A program made the position numbers and the translations under genes. The notes beneath the pieces were generated by a model that did not search any database, was not told where the DNA came from, and saw only the letters and a list, made by a program, of their open reading frames with translations. From Codonopsis lanceolata (lineage: Eukaryota > Streptophyta > Magnoliopsida > Asterales > Campanulaceae), in the NCBI GenBank assembly GCA_013146195.2, contig CM028381.1, forward strand, positions 95,807,255 through 95,871,254: a stretch of 64,000 nucleotides of DNA. The letters run 5' to 3'. Shown one piece after another: positions 1-11,000 of the stretch. How positions within the stretch are numbered: position 1 is the stretch's first letter; every line of letters begins with the position of its first letter.

Positions 1-911
1 TAATTAAATGATTTTAGAAATATTTAGGATCCGCGAGAGCTACCTTTATATTTCGGACCAATCAATTTAATAGTTGGTGTTTTGTGACACACACCGATAG
101 CCAAAATGAGACTAGGTTTGACACGCGATCGAACCACCTTAGCCATTCGCGAGGTCGGGAAGGTTAGGGTTGACTATAAGATGCGAGAGCCCGTAGTTAA
201 CCAATTTTATTTGTCTCGGCTACCAACATGACTTGTAGAAAAATATAGAGAGTTTCTTTTGCGAAGTATTACCCATGCGTTTGGTTATTATTGTGTGATC
301 TTCATGCTTTTAATGGCGTAGCGAACCATTAGATGATCATTAGAATTATAGGATAAGATGTGAGAGCCCATCCTATTAATTCCGAAAATCACATTAATTG
401 TTTACGTTACGTGAGACCGAGAGGAGATCGTGCGTAGATAGTCATTGGGTGCTTGGTTTGACACGCGGCTATTTTCTCCTATGTTATAAGAAGCGAGAGC
501 CCGTAGCTAGGAGTTGTAGCTAGATTTGCTATACGTTGCGAGAGCCCGTAGCGAATATAATAGTGCGCCCAACTACCAAAACTTGAGTTAAAGAAAAGCA
601 GAAAGAGGATTAAATTAAACACCGGCTAGACTAGAAATAATGCGTTCCTATATTTCTATCTTGATTTGTTGTTGCCAAACCACCTCCGCATTAGTATAAA
701 TTTAATTGCTTTCTTAGGTTGTTTATATTTTTTAGATTTTAATTTAATTTCTTTTCGCTCAAATATAATTAGTTAGCATAATTTTGGTACTTAGTTGGAG
801 TGAGAATTACGCGCATTCCCTGTGAGATCGATAACTCGTACTTATGTACACTTTATTACTTGATACGGTCGGGTATTCTTGCCTGAGTTGCGTTTTGCGC
901 ACATCAACCAG
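1..911 (+). other. Non-coding tail of a Ty3-type LTR retrotransposon
   Basis: No coding region is visible here. The stretch 814-833 (CCCTGTGAGATCGA and flanks) followed by an 'xCGGGTAxxCTTGCC' run near 868-884 resembles the 'CCTGTGGGTTCGACCC' block near the 3' end of Athila/Tat-type plant LTRs. The same kind of block is seen in reverse at 30563-30576 inside the Athila-like LTR of this window. Upstream of it are several small hairpins, listed separately. I infer the 3' part of an LTR whose coding body lies outside the window. The exact LTR ends were not found. Confidence 0.5.
18..556 (+). repeat. Array of hairpins with shared loop GCGAGAGCCCG
   Basis: Four clear units share a loop close to TAAGATGCGAGAGCCCG but have different, self-complementary stems. 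Arms are 168-176/194-202 (GGTTGACTA with TAGTTAACC), 343-354/370-382 (GAATTATAGGAT with ATCCTATTAATTC, one bulge), 476-486/504-513 (CTCCTA...TA with TA...TAGGAG, internal loop) and 524-531/549-556 (ATTTGCTA with TAGCGAAT). A weaker fifth unit lies at 18-54 around CGCGAGAGC. Loop conservation with stem change is what a selected structure would produce. Its role is unknown. Confidence 0.7.
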
Positions 912-1846
912 CTCTCAATCATTGGTCTATCATGAACAAAGTGTTATGCTTCTCGATCCGAGCATATATGCTCCCCAGACAAGAAGCAGGGGGCCACTGA
1001 GCTACCTGGCCCAAAAAGACCAAGCATCGGTCACATGCCCAGCACGCCATCACCTATGTCATGAGACAATCACGTGCAAACATCATGGGTCGAGCTTAAC
1101 TCATAAGCGAGTAGGGACAGATCTCTGGCCACTCAGTCATAACGAGCAAGCAGCCTCCTATTTGCCGTCAGGGGGCCAAAAGTGTAGCGAGCGGGGACAG
1201 ATCTCTGGTCGCTCAATCATATCAACCAAGCCTCCCGCCTATCGCATGGGGCCAAGAGTGTAACGAGTAGGCCGATGTCTCAATGAGCATAGCCATGAGA
1301 GAATCACGCATCCATCATAACTCGAAGTTCAACCCGTAAGCGAGCCAGCAGGAAGGTTCCGGTCACCTGCACATAACGAGCGCATGCCTCCCCTCGTCTC
1401 AAGTCTGGGGACCAAATGTGTAGCGAGCAAGCAGTCTACTGAGCGAACACGCTCATCCCTTTCAATTACTTCCTAACGGTCGTCTTGAATGTGGGGAATT
1501 AATGTGGGGAAACTCGCCCCTATGTTCCGGACGTGGCCCTGCACATGGACACCTTTCAAGCTCCTCGCTTTCACAAATTTTCAAGGTCGGCCCTATATAA
1601 ACCTTCCTTTTTCGTAAAGAAGTGGCGTGCTCATTTTTATAGGTCGAAACTCGTAAAAATATATACGCATCTTATCGGTTTTTTGATTATTACACCGGAG
1701 TGCTTTTGCAGGGAAAGCCCCTGCCTAGTTTACGTTTGTTTTGGAAGCTCTTTGACATGTTTGGGCATCAAGACAAGGATAGACTGAAAGACAGATATCC
1801 AGATATTCAAAGCCCAGTATGTCCGAGGATTATTTTTGATGCATCA
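912..1846 (+). repeat. Left (5') LTR of the gag-only element
   Basis: Matches 4901-5850 over its length with scattered substitutions. It contains internal degenerate repeats: GGGACAGATCTCTGG recurs at about 1114 and 1194 (80 bp apart), and a larger unit starting CATGAGA-AATCACG recurs at 1060 and 1293. The first 86 bp (912-997) include a purine tract AAGAAGCAGGGGG and so look like internal 3' sequence rather than LTR. The true LTR may therefore begin at TGAGCT (998). The right end is CA at 1845-1846. Confidence 0.7.
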
Positions 1847-1848
1847 GC

Positions 1849-1870
1849 TGGTTCCTTTGCCGGGAAGCGA
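1849..1870 (+). promoter_or_regulatory. Primer binding site, tRNA-Asp-like
   Basis: TGG followed by TTGCCGGG and CGA, two bases after the LTR end, resembles the complement of the 3' end of plant tRNA-Asp (TGGCGCCGTTGCCGGGGATCGA); I count about 17 of 22 positions alike. This placement fixes the strand of the element as plus. Confidence 0.6.
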
Positions 1871-1920
1871 TTGTTTGTAAGTTCACATCCTTTTTTCCGA
1901 CGACTCTTCAAACTTTTGAC

Positions 1921-3402
1921 ATGACTGCAAACGACGTTAATGGTGTCAACCCGCCTGAGGATGGGCACACGGCTACTCCTGATATAGAGGTTCAAGTAGA
2001 AAACATCTTACCTCCTCCTCCTCCTCTTTCTTCTCATGATGCATGCCATCAAATTAACTAGAGGAAAGGTCTGGAATCGTTGGCCAGAAGTGTTGTGGTT
2101 GGTGTTAGTTTAGCCAACGAGTTTCAGGAAGAGGCTCTACGTCAACAGGTGTTGTACTTGGGACAAATGCATTAACTAAACCAGTAGTTGATCGCAATGG
2201 GTAAGCTTCCATTGCCAATCGAATGGAACCATTTCCAGTTGTCCCCACACAGAGTAAGGTGGTCAGTATATATAGTTCAAGGAGGGATCCCTAGAGGCCA
2301 GATCAAGTTCCATCTCAGCCCCATGAGAGGGAATCGAACAGGGGTCGTAGCCAACATGAGCGGCGGGCTAGCCACAAAGTTGTTCCTAGTGTGCATGCTC
2401 GCCTTGGCCCACGAGCAAGGGAGGATTCAGCTCAATCTCGTTGCCGCTAGAGATCACCCTTCCCGTGTAGGTCACATGCTTGCAGACGTCGCTTTTCGTC
2501 TCCATGTCGATCGTATGCCCGTTTGCATCATTCCCCACCACCAAGGGGATCACATGCCCTCTGACATCGATCACCTTACCCCCGCCAGTCCGGGGAACGC
2601 ATGAACTGCCACCCCCCCAATAACGATCAACAAACATATCAGGCCGTGGGAGGCTCGCATGAACAAATGGCGTAGGCCGTGGTCATGGCTCAGGTAATGG
2701 GTCCCCCACACTCTACACGCCCCTTTTGTGCCCGGTGAACAGCTTCAGCCCGTCGGTGGTCTGCCAACTAGAATAAATGTGCATGATTTCGAGGAGCTAA
2801 AGCCGCGTGTGGAAGCACGGGAGCAGGGAAAGGCCTCGGAAGACAACTTTATGGGAACTGCAGCCATCCCTCTAGCTTAATGGATAGAGAATGCCCCTCT
2901 GGATCAAGGCCTCATCTTTCCTAGCATCAAGGAATACATGGGGAAGACCAAAGCAAAAGATTGGCTGATGTCCTTCGAGTCTCCAATTGGTCTAGTGACC
3001 TCTAATGAGGCACTGAAGATTCAGGCATTTGTGGGTTCGCTATAAGGAAAGACTTTGGCCTGGATGGGAGCTCTTCCTCGCAGATCGATCAATAACTGGG
3101 TGGATTTACGGGCTAAGTTCCTGGCCAATTTTGGGACTTTGGGAGCAATTGCAAAAACAAGGGCAGACTTGTCTAAAATCGAGTATGGGACCCATGAATC
3201 TATTTCCAGCTACTTGGATAGGTTCAGAAAGGTGCTTGAGCAAGTGCCTGACCTGTCCAAGCAGGAGGTCACTTTGTGTTTTGAAACTGGCTTGCTCGAT
3301 GGAGAACGCGGTCTGAGGTCAAAGCTGAGTATGAGGGATCCAAAAACATAGGCAGAAATGTTTATACGGGCTCAGAAATACTGTGCGCGGGAGACCACCT
3401 AA
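1921..3402 (+). pseudogene. Decayed gag of the Tat-like element
   Basis: An ATG at 1921, 50 bases after the primer site, opens a frame that starts MTANDVNGVNPPEDGHTATP and stops after 46 codons. The same frame continues to about 3402 and is broken by in-frame stop codons (near 2059, 2171, 2878, 3043 and 3349) rather than by frame shifts. The recognisable capsid part (about 2881-3400) has the WIENAPLDQGLIFPSIKEYM, INNWVDLRAKFLANFG and ISSYLDRFRKVLEQVPDLS stretches of the plant Retrotrans_gag family, followed by a C-terminal ETGLLDGERGLRSKL stretch. The segment 2180-2870 in this frame is not recognisable. Loss by nonsense changes only would fit C-to-T decay of methylated DNA. Confidence 0.72.
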
Positions 3403-3675
3403 AAGGAAAAGAAGAAGGAGAATGCATAGGCTAGTGGAAATGGCAACATTGGTAAAAGCAGCGGTTATGAACCAATAATTGGCGACACTTGTCCTTTGCC
3501 GATGGTAAAGTCGGAAAGACAGGTAGAGCGGACAGAAAGTATGGTCGTGGACCAGATTAATCAAGCATAGAAATAGGCAGAGGATGTAATTTGTTTCTCC
3601 TACTTAATATTGGTTGTGTGATGATTATTCTACAAAATGAATGAACTTGTTTGATCGTCATTAAAAGCTCAGCTT

Positions 3676-4150
3676 TTATCTCGATTACCATTTTTTACGA
3701 GAACGATATGTTTCTGCTCGTTAAAAAAAGGTTGGTGTTCGAGTTTGGATCTTAGTTTGTATCTAAGACCAAGTGGTGTGATGAGCCAGTTGAACTGGTC
3801 TCCTTACTCGTGAAGGTGAGCAGAGGTTATGAAAAGTTCGAATGAAGAACAAGTGAAACGCGACCTTGGATCTTGGCTTATAACTAATTTCTCAAGTGGT
3901 CAGTGAGCTATAATCTCGATTATACCGTATTTCACGAGAACGATATGTTTCTGCTCGTTAAAAAGGGTTGGTGTTCGAGTTTGGATCTTAGTTTGTATCT
4001 AAGACCAAGTGGTGTGGTGAGCCAGTTGAACTAGTGTCCTTGCTTGCGGAGGCGAGCAGAGGTTATGAAAAGGTCGACTGAAAAACAAGTGTAACGCGAC
4101 CTTGGATCTTAGCTTGTATCTAAGATCCAAGTGGTTAGCGAGCTTGGAAC
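3676..4150 (+). repeat. Tandem duplication (237 bp period) with hairpins
   Basis: The block GAACGATATGTTTCTGCTCG occurs at 3701 and again at 3938, and the sequence downstream of each is alike through TTGGTGTTCGAGTTTGGATC. Each unit ends in a stem-loop of the form TTGGATCTTAG, loop TTGTAT, CTAAGA-CCAA. The best one, 4101-4131, has perfect 12-bp arms (CTTGGATCTTAG / CTAAGATCCAAG). The DNA lies between gag and the 3' LTR and codes for nothing I recognise. Confidence 0.8.
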
Positions 4151-4204
4151 TTCTGTTTGTTCGGTGGCAGGTTCTATGGTTTCTGCTCTCTCCTTGGTAT
4201 GTCC

Positions 4205-4808
4205 TTACCCGTCCTCGGTGATGACCACTTCACCATCGGCAACCCCAGTAGCATGAGTCACCATGGTTGCAGCCTCTTGAAACCAAGCCATCCATATCTG
4301 GGTCATTAAGTCTGTCGTGGTTTCAGCAACCTCAGGAGGATTCCAGGTGGGTTGCCCTTTCTGAACATCAGAGTGAGCGAGCAAAGCAAGCTCATCTTCA
4401 GTGTAAGACACCATTGTATACATCATTCACGAACAAAGCGTTGTGCTTCTCGCTCTGAGCATATGTGCTTGCCAGACAAGAAGCAGGGGGCCACTGAGTT
4501 GCTCGCCATAACGTTTATCTTCCTCGACCGATGTCTGCTCGTCCTCAATGTTAGCATGGTGAGCATCACCCTGTTTGACCTTAACATCCGCATCATGTTT
4601 CCTTACTGGAAGCAAGTGGACTCTTGCTCGCGGACTTTGGGAACTTCACCAGTGCGCAGGGTCTCATCTTGTTCGGTCCCTTCAGAACTACTTGATCTAA
4701 TGTCAAACCTCTCCTCGTGCTTTCTTGAAGCTCCATGATCGTAGCTATGTCCTTCGATCTCCAAACCAATCTCTTTGCAAAAGACATCCTAAAAGAATCG
4801 AGGAGCAA
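4205..4808 (-). pseudogene. Possible antisense ORF remnant, unknown
   Basis: Three short minus-strand frames sit end to end (4593-4808, 4427-4615, 4205-4426). They include protein-like stretches such as LTLDQVVLKGPNKMRPCALV and an acidic tail ending VVITEDG. Some Tat-lineage plant elements carry an extra antisense ORF between pol and the 3' LTR, and the location fits that. I see no domain, and frames change twice, so chance open frames are a real alternative. Confidence 0.25.
4425..4505 (+). repeat. Third partial copy of the pre-LTR segment
   Basis: ACGAACAAAGCGTTGTGCTT through AAGAAGCAGGGGGCCACTGAG matches both 935-1003 and 4922-4990, then diverges right after the start of the putative LTR. 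It is a short duplicate of the polypurine-tract region about 0.5 kb upstream of the real one. Confidence 0.65.
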
Positions 4809-4900
4809 ACATTAATTCCTGTCCGAAAAGCAGGCATGAATGAGTAGGTAGAACTCTCGGTCATCGATTTACATCTCGAAGCAGTGAGCAGGGCACCCAA

Positions 4901-5850
4901 CTCTCAATCATTGGTCTATCATGAACAAAGTGTTATGCTTCTCGATTCAAGCATATATGCTCCCCAAACAAGAAGCAGGGGGCCACTGAGCTGCCTGGCC
5001 CAAAAAGCCCAAACACCGATCACATGCCCAGCACATCGTCACCAATGTCATGAGATAATCACGTGCAAACATCATGGTCTGAGTTCAACTCATAAGAGAG
5101 TAGGGAAAGATCTCTGGTCGTTCAATCATAACGAGCAAACAACCTCTTATCTACCGTCTGGGGGCCAAGAGTGTAGCGAGCAGGGACAGATCTCTGCGCG
5201 CTCAATCATATCAACCAAGCAGCCTCTTGCCTATCGTTTGGGGTCCAAGAGTGTAACGAGTAGGCCGATGTCTCAACGAGTGTAGCCATGAGCAAATCAC
5301 GTGCATCCATCATAACTCAAGTTTAACCAATAAACGAGTTAGCAGGGAATGTTCTTTGGTCACCTAGACATAACGAGCAGACAGCTCCCTGCCTGAAGTC
5401 TGGGGTCCAAGTGCGTAGCGAGCAGGCAGTCTACTGAGTGAGCACACTCATCCCTTTCAGTTACTTGGTAATGGTCATCTTGAATGTGGGGAATTAATGC
5501 CGGGAAACTCGCCCACATGTTCCAGACATGCCTTGCATGTGGCCACCTTTCAAGCCCTTGCTTTCAATGTTCAGCTTTCAGCCTTGAAGGCTAGCCCTAT
5601 ATAAACCTTCCTTCTTCAGAAGGAAGAGGTAGGCTTATTTTTATAGGTTGGAACTCTGTCAAAATATATAAGCACTTGTTGGTTTTCTGATTATTACACC
5701 GGAGTGCTTTTGCAGAGAAAACCCCTGCCTAGTTTACATTTGTTTTGGAAGCTCTTTGACAGGTTTGGGCCTCAAGACAAGGATAGATTGAAAGCCAGAT
5801 ATCCAGATATTCAAAGCTCAGTGTGTCCGAGGATTATTTTGGAAGCATCA
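4901..5850 (+). repeat. Right (3') LTR with upstream polypurine tract
   Basis: Direct repeat of 912-1846. A purine tract AAGAAGCAGGGGG (4970-4982) precedes TGAGCT at 4987, the probable LTR start. The end GGAAGCATCA (5841-5850) gives a TG...CA LTR of about 864 bp. It contains the same degenerate internal repeats as the left copy. Confidence 0.7.
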
Positions 5851-6478
5851 GATACAAATTTGAATTTCAATTATTATTAAAAAATTGAGAGTTTAATTTA
5901 ACTAACTATGAAAAATATACATATCTTATAGTTAATTAACTATATCAATATACATCTTTGCTTTAAAAAACAATTTATAAAAATAGAAAGTTAGATCTAT
6001 CATATCTAAGAAAAATTTTAAACATATGATTTTTTTTTCCAATTTGTTTTTCAAAATGGATAAAAAAAAAATATGATCCCAACTTTTTATGTTAGACATT
6101 TGTTTTATAAATTTAATTTTGACAAAAATAGAAAAATAAACATCAATTATGCACTTTTTGACTTCAAATGAAAATGGAGAAAAACATTCTAGATCTGTAT
6201 ATTTTGGTACATATTTGTAAAATTAAAGTTCAAATTAGTAACCTTGGCCTATTACTGATTAAGTAGAATAAATATTTATCTTTTGGAAACTAAGTTTAAG
6301 GGGTTAAAGTTTTTTTGCAAATATTATACCTGAATTTTTAAACATGTAGGTTGGACAAATATACTAAAGATTTTCATTTCTTAATTTAGGTTTTTTTTTT
6401 TTCATATATTAAACCTGAATTTTTGAACATGTAGGCTAGACAAATATATTAAAATTTTTATTTTTCAGCTTCAGATTT

Positions 6479-6537
<59 letters not shown>

Positions 6538-7306
6538 TATAATTGTTAATTATTTGTTCAATCTAACCTTAGCCTATGTATGATCTATAGATTTTACATA
6601 TAAAATATTCTGAACTATTACCATTATCGGTGGTAAGTAAATGTTAAGAGTAAATTTATTGTACATACTCGGTTACTAATTTGTCTTTTCTATTTACTAA
6701 TTTATATGAAATTGTCCATAACTTTCATAATATGTCATAATTATGTATGTTTATATTACTGTTAAATAGAGTAAATTATTTGAAATATGGTTGTTATATA
6801 ATTTATTGATATTATTTATATATAAACTTGTTATACAATATATAAAAAATATTTTTAGAATAATAAAAATACCTAAGCACCTCTAACAACAAACTGGTTC
6901 TAAAAATCTTTAAATTTTAGAACTATAGGAATCTAAAATTTATAAAAATGAAGAATTAAAATTTTCATAAAACTAAACAAACTACTCATAAATTAAGCTT
7001 CAAAACATCTAAACAAAATGATTTGTTTTAAAATATTTATTGCATTTAGTTTACGCACATCATACGGTTGCAAATAAATATGGTTGACAATCATTTTATA
7101 TACTCCTTGGAGAAATATTAATTTAATGCATATGTTCTTTTACTAATTTGTCTTTATCTATTAACAAATTTATCTGACATCAATCTCTTATATTTCTTAT
7201 TATATCGATGAATAGATTTTAAATAAAGTTAGTTAAAATATTAAAGATTTCATGAGGTAATGATAATATTCTATGTTGGACAATACATTATTTAGTAACC
7301 GTGTTA
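5851..7306. other. AT-rich non-coding DNA with a TA microsatellite
   Basis: No gene is visible. A pure (TA)n tract runs from 6482 to 6535. A degenerate direct repeat of about 80 bp occurs at roughly 6329-6395 and 6410-6475 (CCTGAATTTTTxAACATGTAGG then GACAAATATA). Composition matches the DNA beyond the Harbinger-type element (12573-13946), so both are probably one pre-insertion sequence. Confidence 0.6.
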
Positions 7307-7568
7307 GGCTCCGTTTGTTTCACGGAAAATGACTTCCGGAAAACGTTTTCCTCATTTTCCGGTGTTTGGTAACCTTAGGAAAATGCAGTCAACGTAAAAT
7401 GTTTTCCGAGTCAACGGAAAATGAATGTTACTAAAAAAATAGATATTGATTTGACACCACTAATGATAAATTGAGGGTTACTAAAAAAAATTACTTAAAG
7501 TTCAACACTATTTTATATTCAATACGTGCATTTATATTAGATATATATATTTTTATTTATTCCATACT

Positions 7569-8036
7569 TTGGATGATAATTCTGGCCAGAATAATGATGC
7601 TATTCGTGTTGATCTTGCAGCCCAAGGCAAGGACGTTTCGGCTACAGCCAATGTTCGTGTTGTAGACAATTCTGATCATGTTCGTGCTGTTGAGAATGAA
7701 TCTGGCCACAAAGATTCTGATTTGAACCAGGTCGCTGTGGATATGGTTTCGGAACCTACTGAGCAAGTTGTTGAAGATCCTGAACCTACCAAGACTTCTC
7801 AGCCTTCCAATAGCACGGATGCGACTTTGCACTCCTTTCAATCTCCTAATAAATTTGCAGCCTTAGAGGTTATTGAAGAGGAAGACCCTTGTACTAATTC
7901 GTTTGAGGCTTTGAACATAGATGTCCCTATTGGCTCGAAGAAGCAACCCGGCATCCCTCCCACGGATCGTCTCACTCGTCGGCAAGCAGCTAAGCAATCC
8001 CAATCTGTTTCTTCCTCTCTTTTTCATGGATCTTAA
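7569..8036 (+). pseudogene. LINE A ORF1, C-terminal remnant
   Basis: An open frame of about 155 codons with no DUF4283 or zinc-knuckle part left. What remains is the low-complexity tail of a LINE ORF1 protein, including an SPNKFAALEVIEEED stretch that recurs as a PFQVLDGLDEIWEE-like stretch in ORF1 of LINE B. It ends FHGS and its stop codon overlaps the start of ORF2 by 11 bases (8026-8036), a compact layout of the two LINE frames. The upstream RNA-binding part was lost by 5' truncation, so the first codon is not a true start. Confidence 0.7.
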
Positions 8037-11000
8037 AACTCTTTTTTGGAATGTGCGTGGGATCGGGAACGATCCCACTATTGCTCGTTTAAAATTCCTT
8101 ATTCAATCTCATAATATTTCTTTATTTGCCATCAGTGAACCAATGATTCCAAGAGATAGAATGGATTTAATTCTCAGGCAGCTTCATTGTAGATTCGGCT
8201 TCACCAATTTATCCAGATCTATATGGGTTTTTGTCAAGTCAGCATTCACGTGCCATATTTATTCCAACTCCGTTCAGCAACTCACCCTTCGCCTCCAGCA
8301 TTTCTCATGGCCTTTTCATATTTATGTTACTTGGGTTTATGCCAAGTGTGATATTATTGATCGTCAGGATTTATGGAACGAGCTCATTGACATTAATTCT
8401 TCTGTGGGGGATACTCCGTGGCTAGTCGGAGGTGATTTTAATATCATATTACATCCGTCTGAAAAATCTGGTGGTATTGGATGGGACCGTAGAGGGGCTT
8501 TGGATTTTCTTTCTTGCTTATCGACTTCTGGTCTCTCGGATCTCGGTTATTCTGGTACCCAGTTTACGTGGTGGAATAAACAGGGTGGTGGTTCTACTAT
8601 TCTTCAGCGTATTGACCGTTTCTTGGGTAATTACGGATGGTTGCACATGTTTCCCTCTTCTTCGGTTTAGCATCTCAGTCGTACTTGCTCGGATCATGCT
8701 CCTATTTTGTTAAACTATTCCTGGGGCTCTAGATTGCAGCCTACTCCTTTTAGATTTCTCAACACATGGACTTCTCATTCCACTTTTCGAGGATGTGGTG
8801 CTGCTTCGGGGTGTTGCTTCTTCGGGTCGGCCTATGGTTCGGTTTGCTCTCAAGCTCAAGTCTGTCAAAAATGCCCTTCGTACTTGGAATAAAAATGTTT
8901 TTAGTAATATTTTTACTTCTCTGAAGGATGCTGAGGTTGAAGTTATGGAAAAGGAATTATTTTATGAGCTCAATCCTTCTTCAGATAATCGCTCTGCTCT
9001 GATGAAAGCTCAAGCTGAGCATAGATCTTCCACTCTTCAGTTGTGCAGGCTCGTCGTCGCCTTTATATTCATACCATTTGTAAGAGGGATGGTACTATTC
9101 TGGATCAGGAGTCCGATATTAAGAAAGAGGCTGTTGATTATTTTGAGGAACAACTTTCAGCTAGTCATCTTTGTGATAATTCCATGCTAGATGTGATTCC
9201 TCACCTGATCTCTGAATACTGGAATATAGAGCTTTCTGCTGCGCCTTCTTTAGGTGAAGTTCAGTCCATAGTGAATGCTCTTAGCGGAGATAGTGCGGCG
9301 GGTCCTGACGGGTTCACAGGATGTTTTTTCTCTTCTTGCTGGGATATTATTGGAGAAGACTTGCATCAGGCTGTTTTGGAATTTTTCGTGAGGTTTTCTT
9401 TTCCCTGCTCCTGGACTAGTACCCTGATTACGCTTATTCCCAAAGTTGATAATCCCACTACTTTCAAGGATTTTCGCCCTATAAGCCTCTGCAATTTCTG
9501 TAACAAGGTCGTTTCTAAACTCCTGGCTTCGAGACTCTCCAAAATTCTTCCTTGCATTATCTCCAGCAATCAAAGTGCTTTCAGTAAAGGCCGGGTCATT
9601 CAGGATAATATTCTGTTAGCTCAGGAGCTTATGTCTTTCTTGGGTAAGAAGGTTTCGGGGGCCAATATGGTTTTAAAATTGGATATGTCTAAAGCCTTTG
9701 ATAGGGTTTCTTGGTTCTTTCTTATCTCGGTTTTACGTAAATTTGGTTTCAGTGAGACGGTTATTGACCTTATTTGGAGAATCATCTCGGATAATTGGTT
9801 TTCGGTCCTTATTAATGGGTCTTCTTACGGTTTTTTCCACTCCACCCGTGGTCTTCGCCAAGGGGATCCGCTGTCTCCCAGTCTCTTCCTTATTGCTGCG
9901 GAGGTTCTTAGTTGCAGTCTTATTCATCTTCATGCTTCACACCATTCGTTGGCTTATTCCACTATTAGTGGTTGCCCTATTGTCTCGCATCTTGCCTTCG
10001 CGGATGACATTATTATTTTTTGTAATGGGCACAATCGGTCGATCCGAAAGCATATGGCCATCTTTTCGGAATATGAGAAAGTTTCGGGACGGTTGATCAA
10101 TGGTGCGAAAAGCAGCTTTTTTGTTTCTCCCAGGACTGCTTCTTCTCGGATTCAAGACATGGCGGCTGCTCTTAATTTTCAGGTTGGTTCTCTTCCTATC
10201 AATTACTTGGGTTGCCCTCTTTATATGGGTCGGAAGATGAAAAACCTTTTTGACTCTCTTATTTTGAAGCTGCAAAACAAAATGGGTTCTTGGTTTTGTA
10301 ACTTTCTTAATCCAGCCGGCCGAATTACTTTGATAAACCATGTGTTGCACTCCATTTCCTCGTATCACTTGGCTGTCCTGGATCCTCCTATGACTGTTCT
10401 TAAAAGTATTGATAGGCTGTTTTCAAACTTCTTTTGGGGGCATGTTGAAGGCCGAAATAAATCTCATTGGGTGGCATGGTCAACGTGTTGTAAGCATATT
10501 TCTGAGGGAGGTTTGGGCATTTATTCAATGACAGATCTCCTTAACTCTTTCTCGATCAAACTTTGGTGGCGTTTTCGCACTCAAAAAAGCATTTGGAGTG
10601 ATTTCCTTACTGCTCGGTATTGTTCCGCCTCTCACCCGGCTGTTGTTAATTCTACGGGGTCCTACATTTGGCGGCGTCTTCTCCAAGCTAGGCCCAAAGC
10701 CGAGCCGTGTATTCTATGGATAATTGGCAGGGGCGATTGCTCGATTTGGCATGATCGCTGGCTGCCTGAACTTGTTCCCAAGCCTCCTGATTCCAGCCTT
10801 TCTGCTGTTCGAGATTTATTCATTGACGATTTCTCCATTAATTCTTACTGCCGAGGATGACACTCCCTGTTGGGCTCTTAATGCTAATGGAAAATTCTCT
10901 CTCAAGTCGGCTTCTTCCTTCACTCAGTCAGTTAGTTCCAGACTGCTATCCTCGAAGTTTATTTGGCATCGTCTAATCCCGAAACATATCAGCATTTTTG

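Larger units (their letters stand above)
912..5850 (+). mobile_element. LTR retrotransposon, Tat-like, gag only (LARD-like)
   Basis: Two direct repeats (912-1846 and 4901-5850) bracket about 3 kb of internal DNA. The left copy ends in CA and is followed two bases later by a tRNA-Asp-like primer site. A decayed gag follows, and no protease, reverse transcriptase or integrase was found. A capsid-like gag without pol, plus long non-coding repeats, fits a non-autonomous derivative of the Tat/Athila branch of Ty3 elements. No target-site duplication could be matched: the base after the right LTR begins GATAC, and no fitting copy sits at the left end. Confidence 0.72.

Noticed and set aside
844..1263. 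Open frame of 139 codons on the plus strand
   Set aside because: It lies in an LTR and has a decayed counterpart (4884-5285) with many residue changes; repeats rather than codon structure explain it.
3319..3564. Minus-strand frame overlapping gag
   Set aside because: Antisense to the recognised gag frame; no domain.
6482..6535. TA run as a possible promoter or origin
   Set aside because: Pure dinucleotide microsatellite with no gene nearby.
9250..10368. Several minus-strand frames opposite LINE A RT
   Set aside because: They mirror a conserved plus-strand RT and have no recognisable protein.
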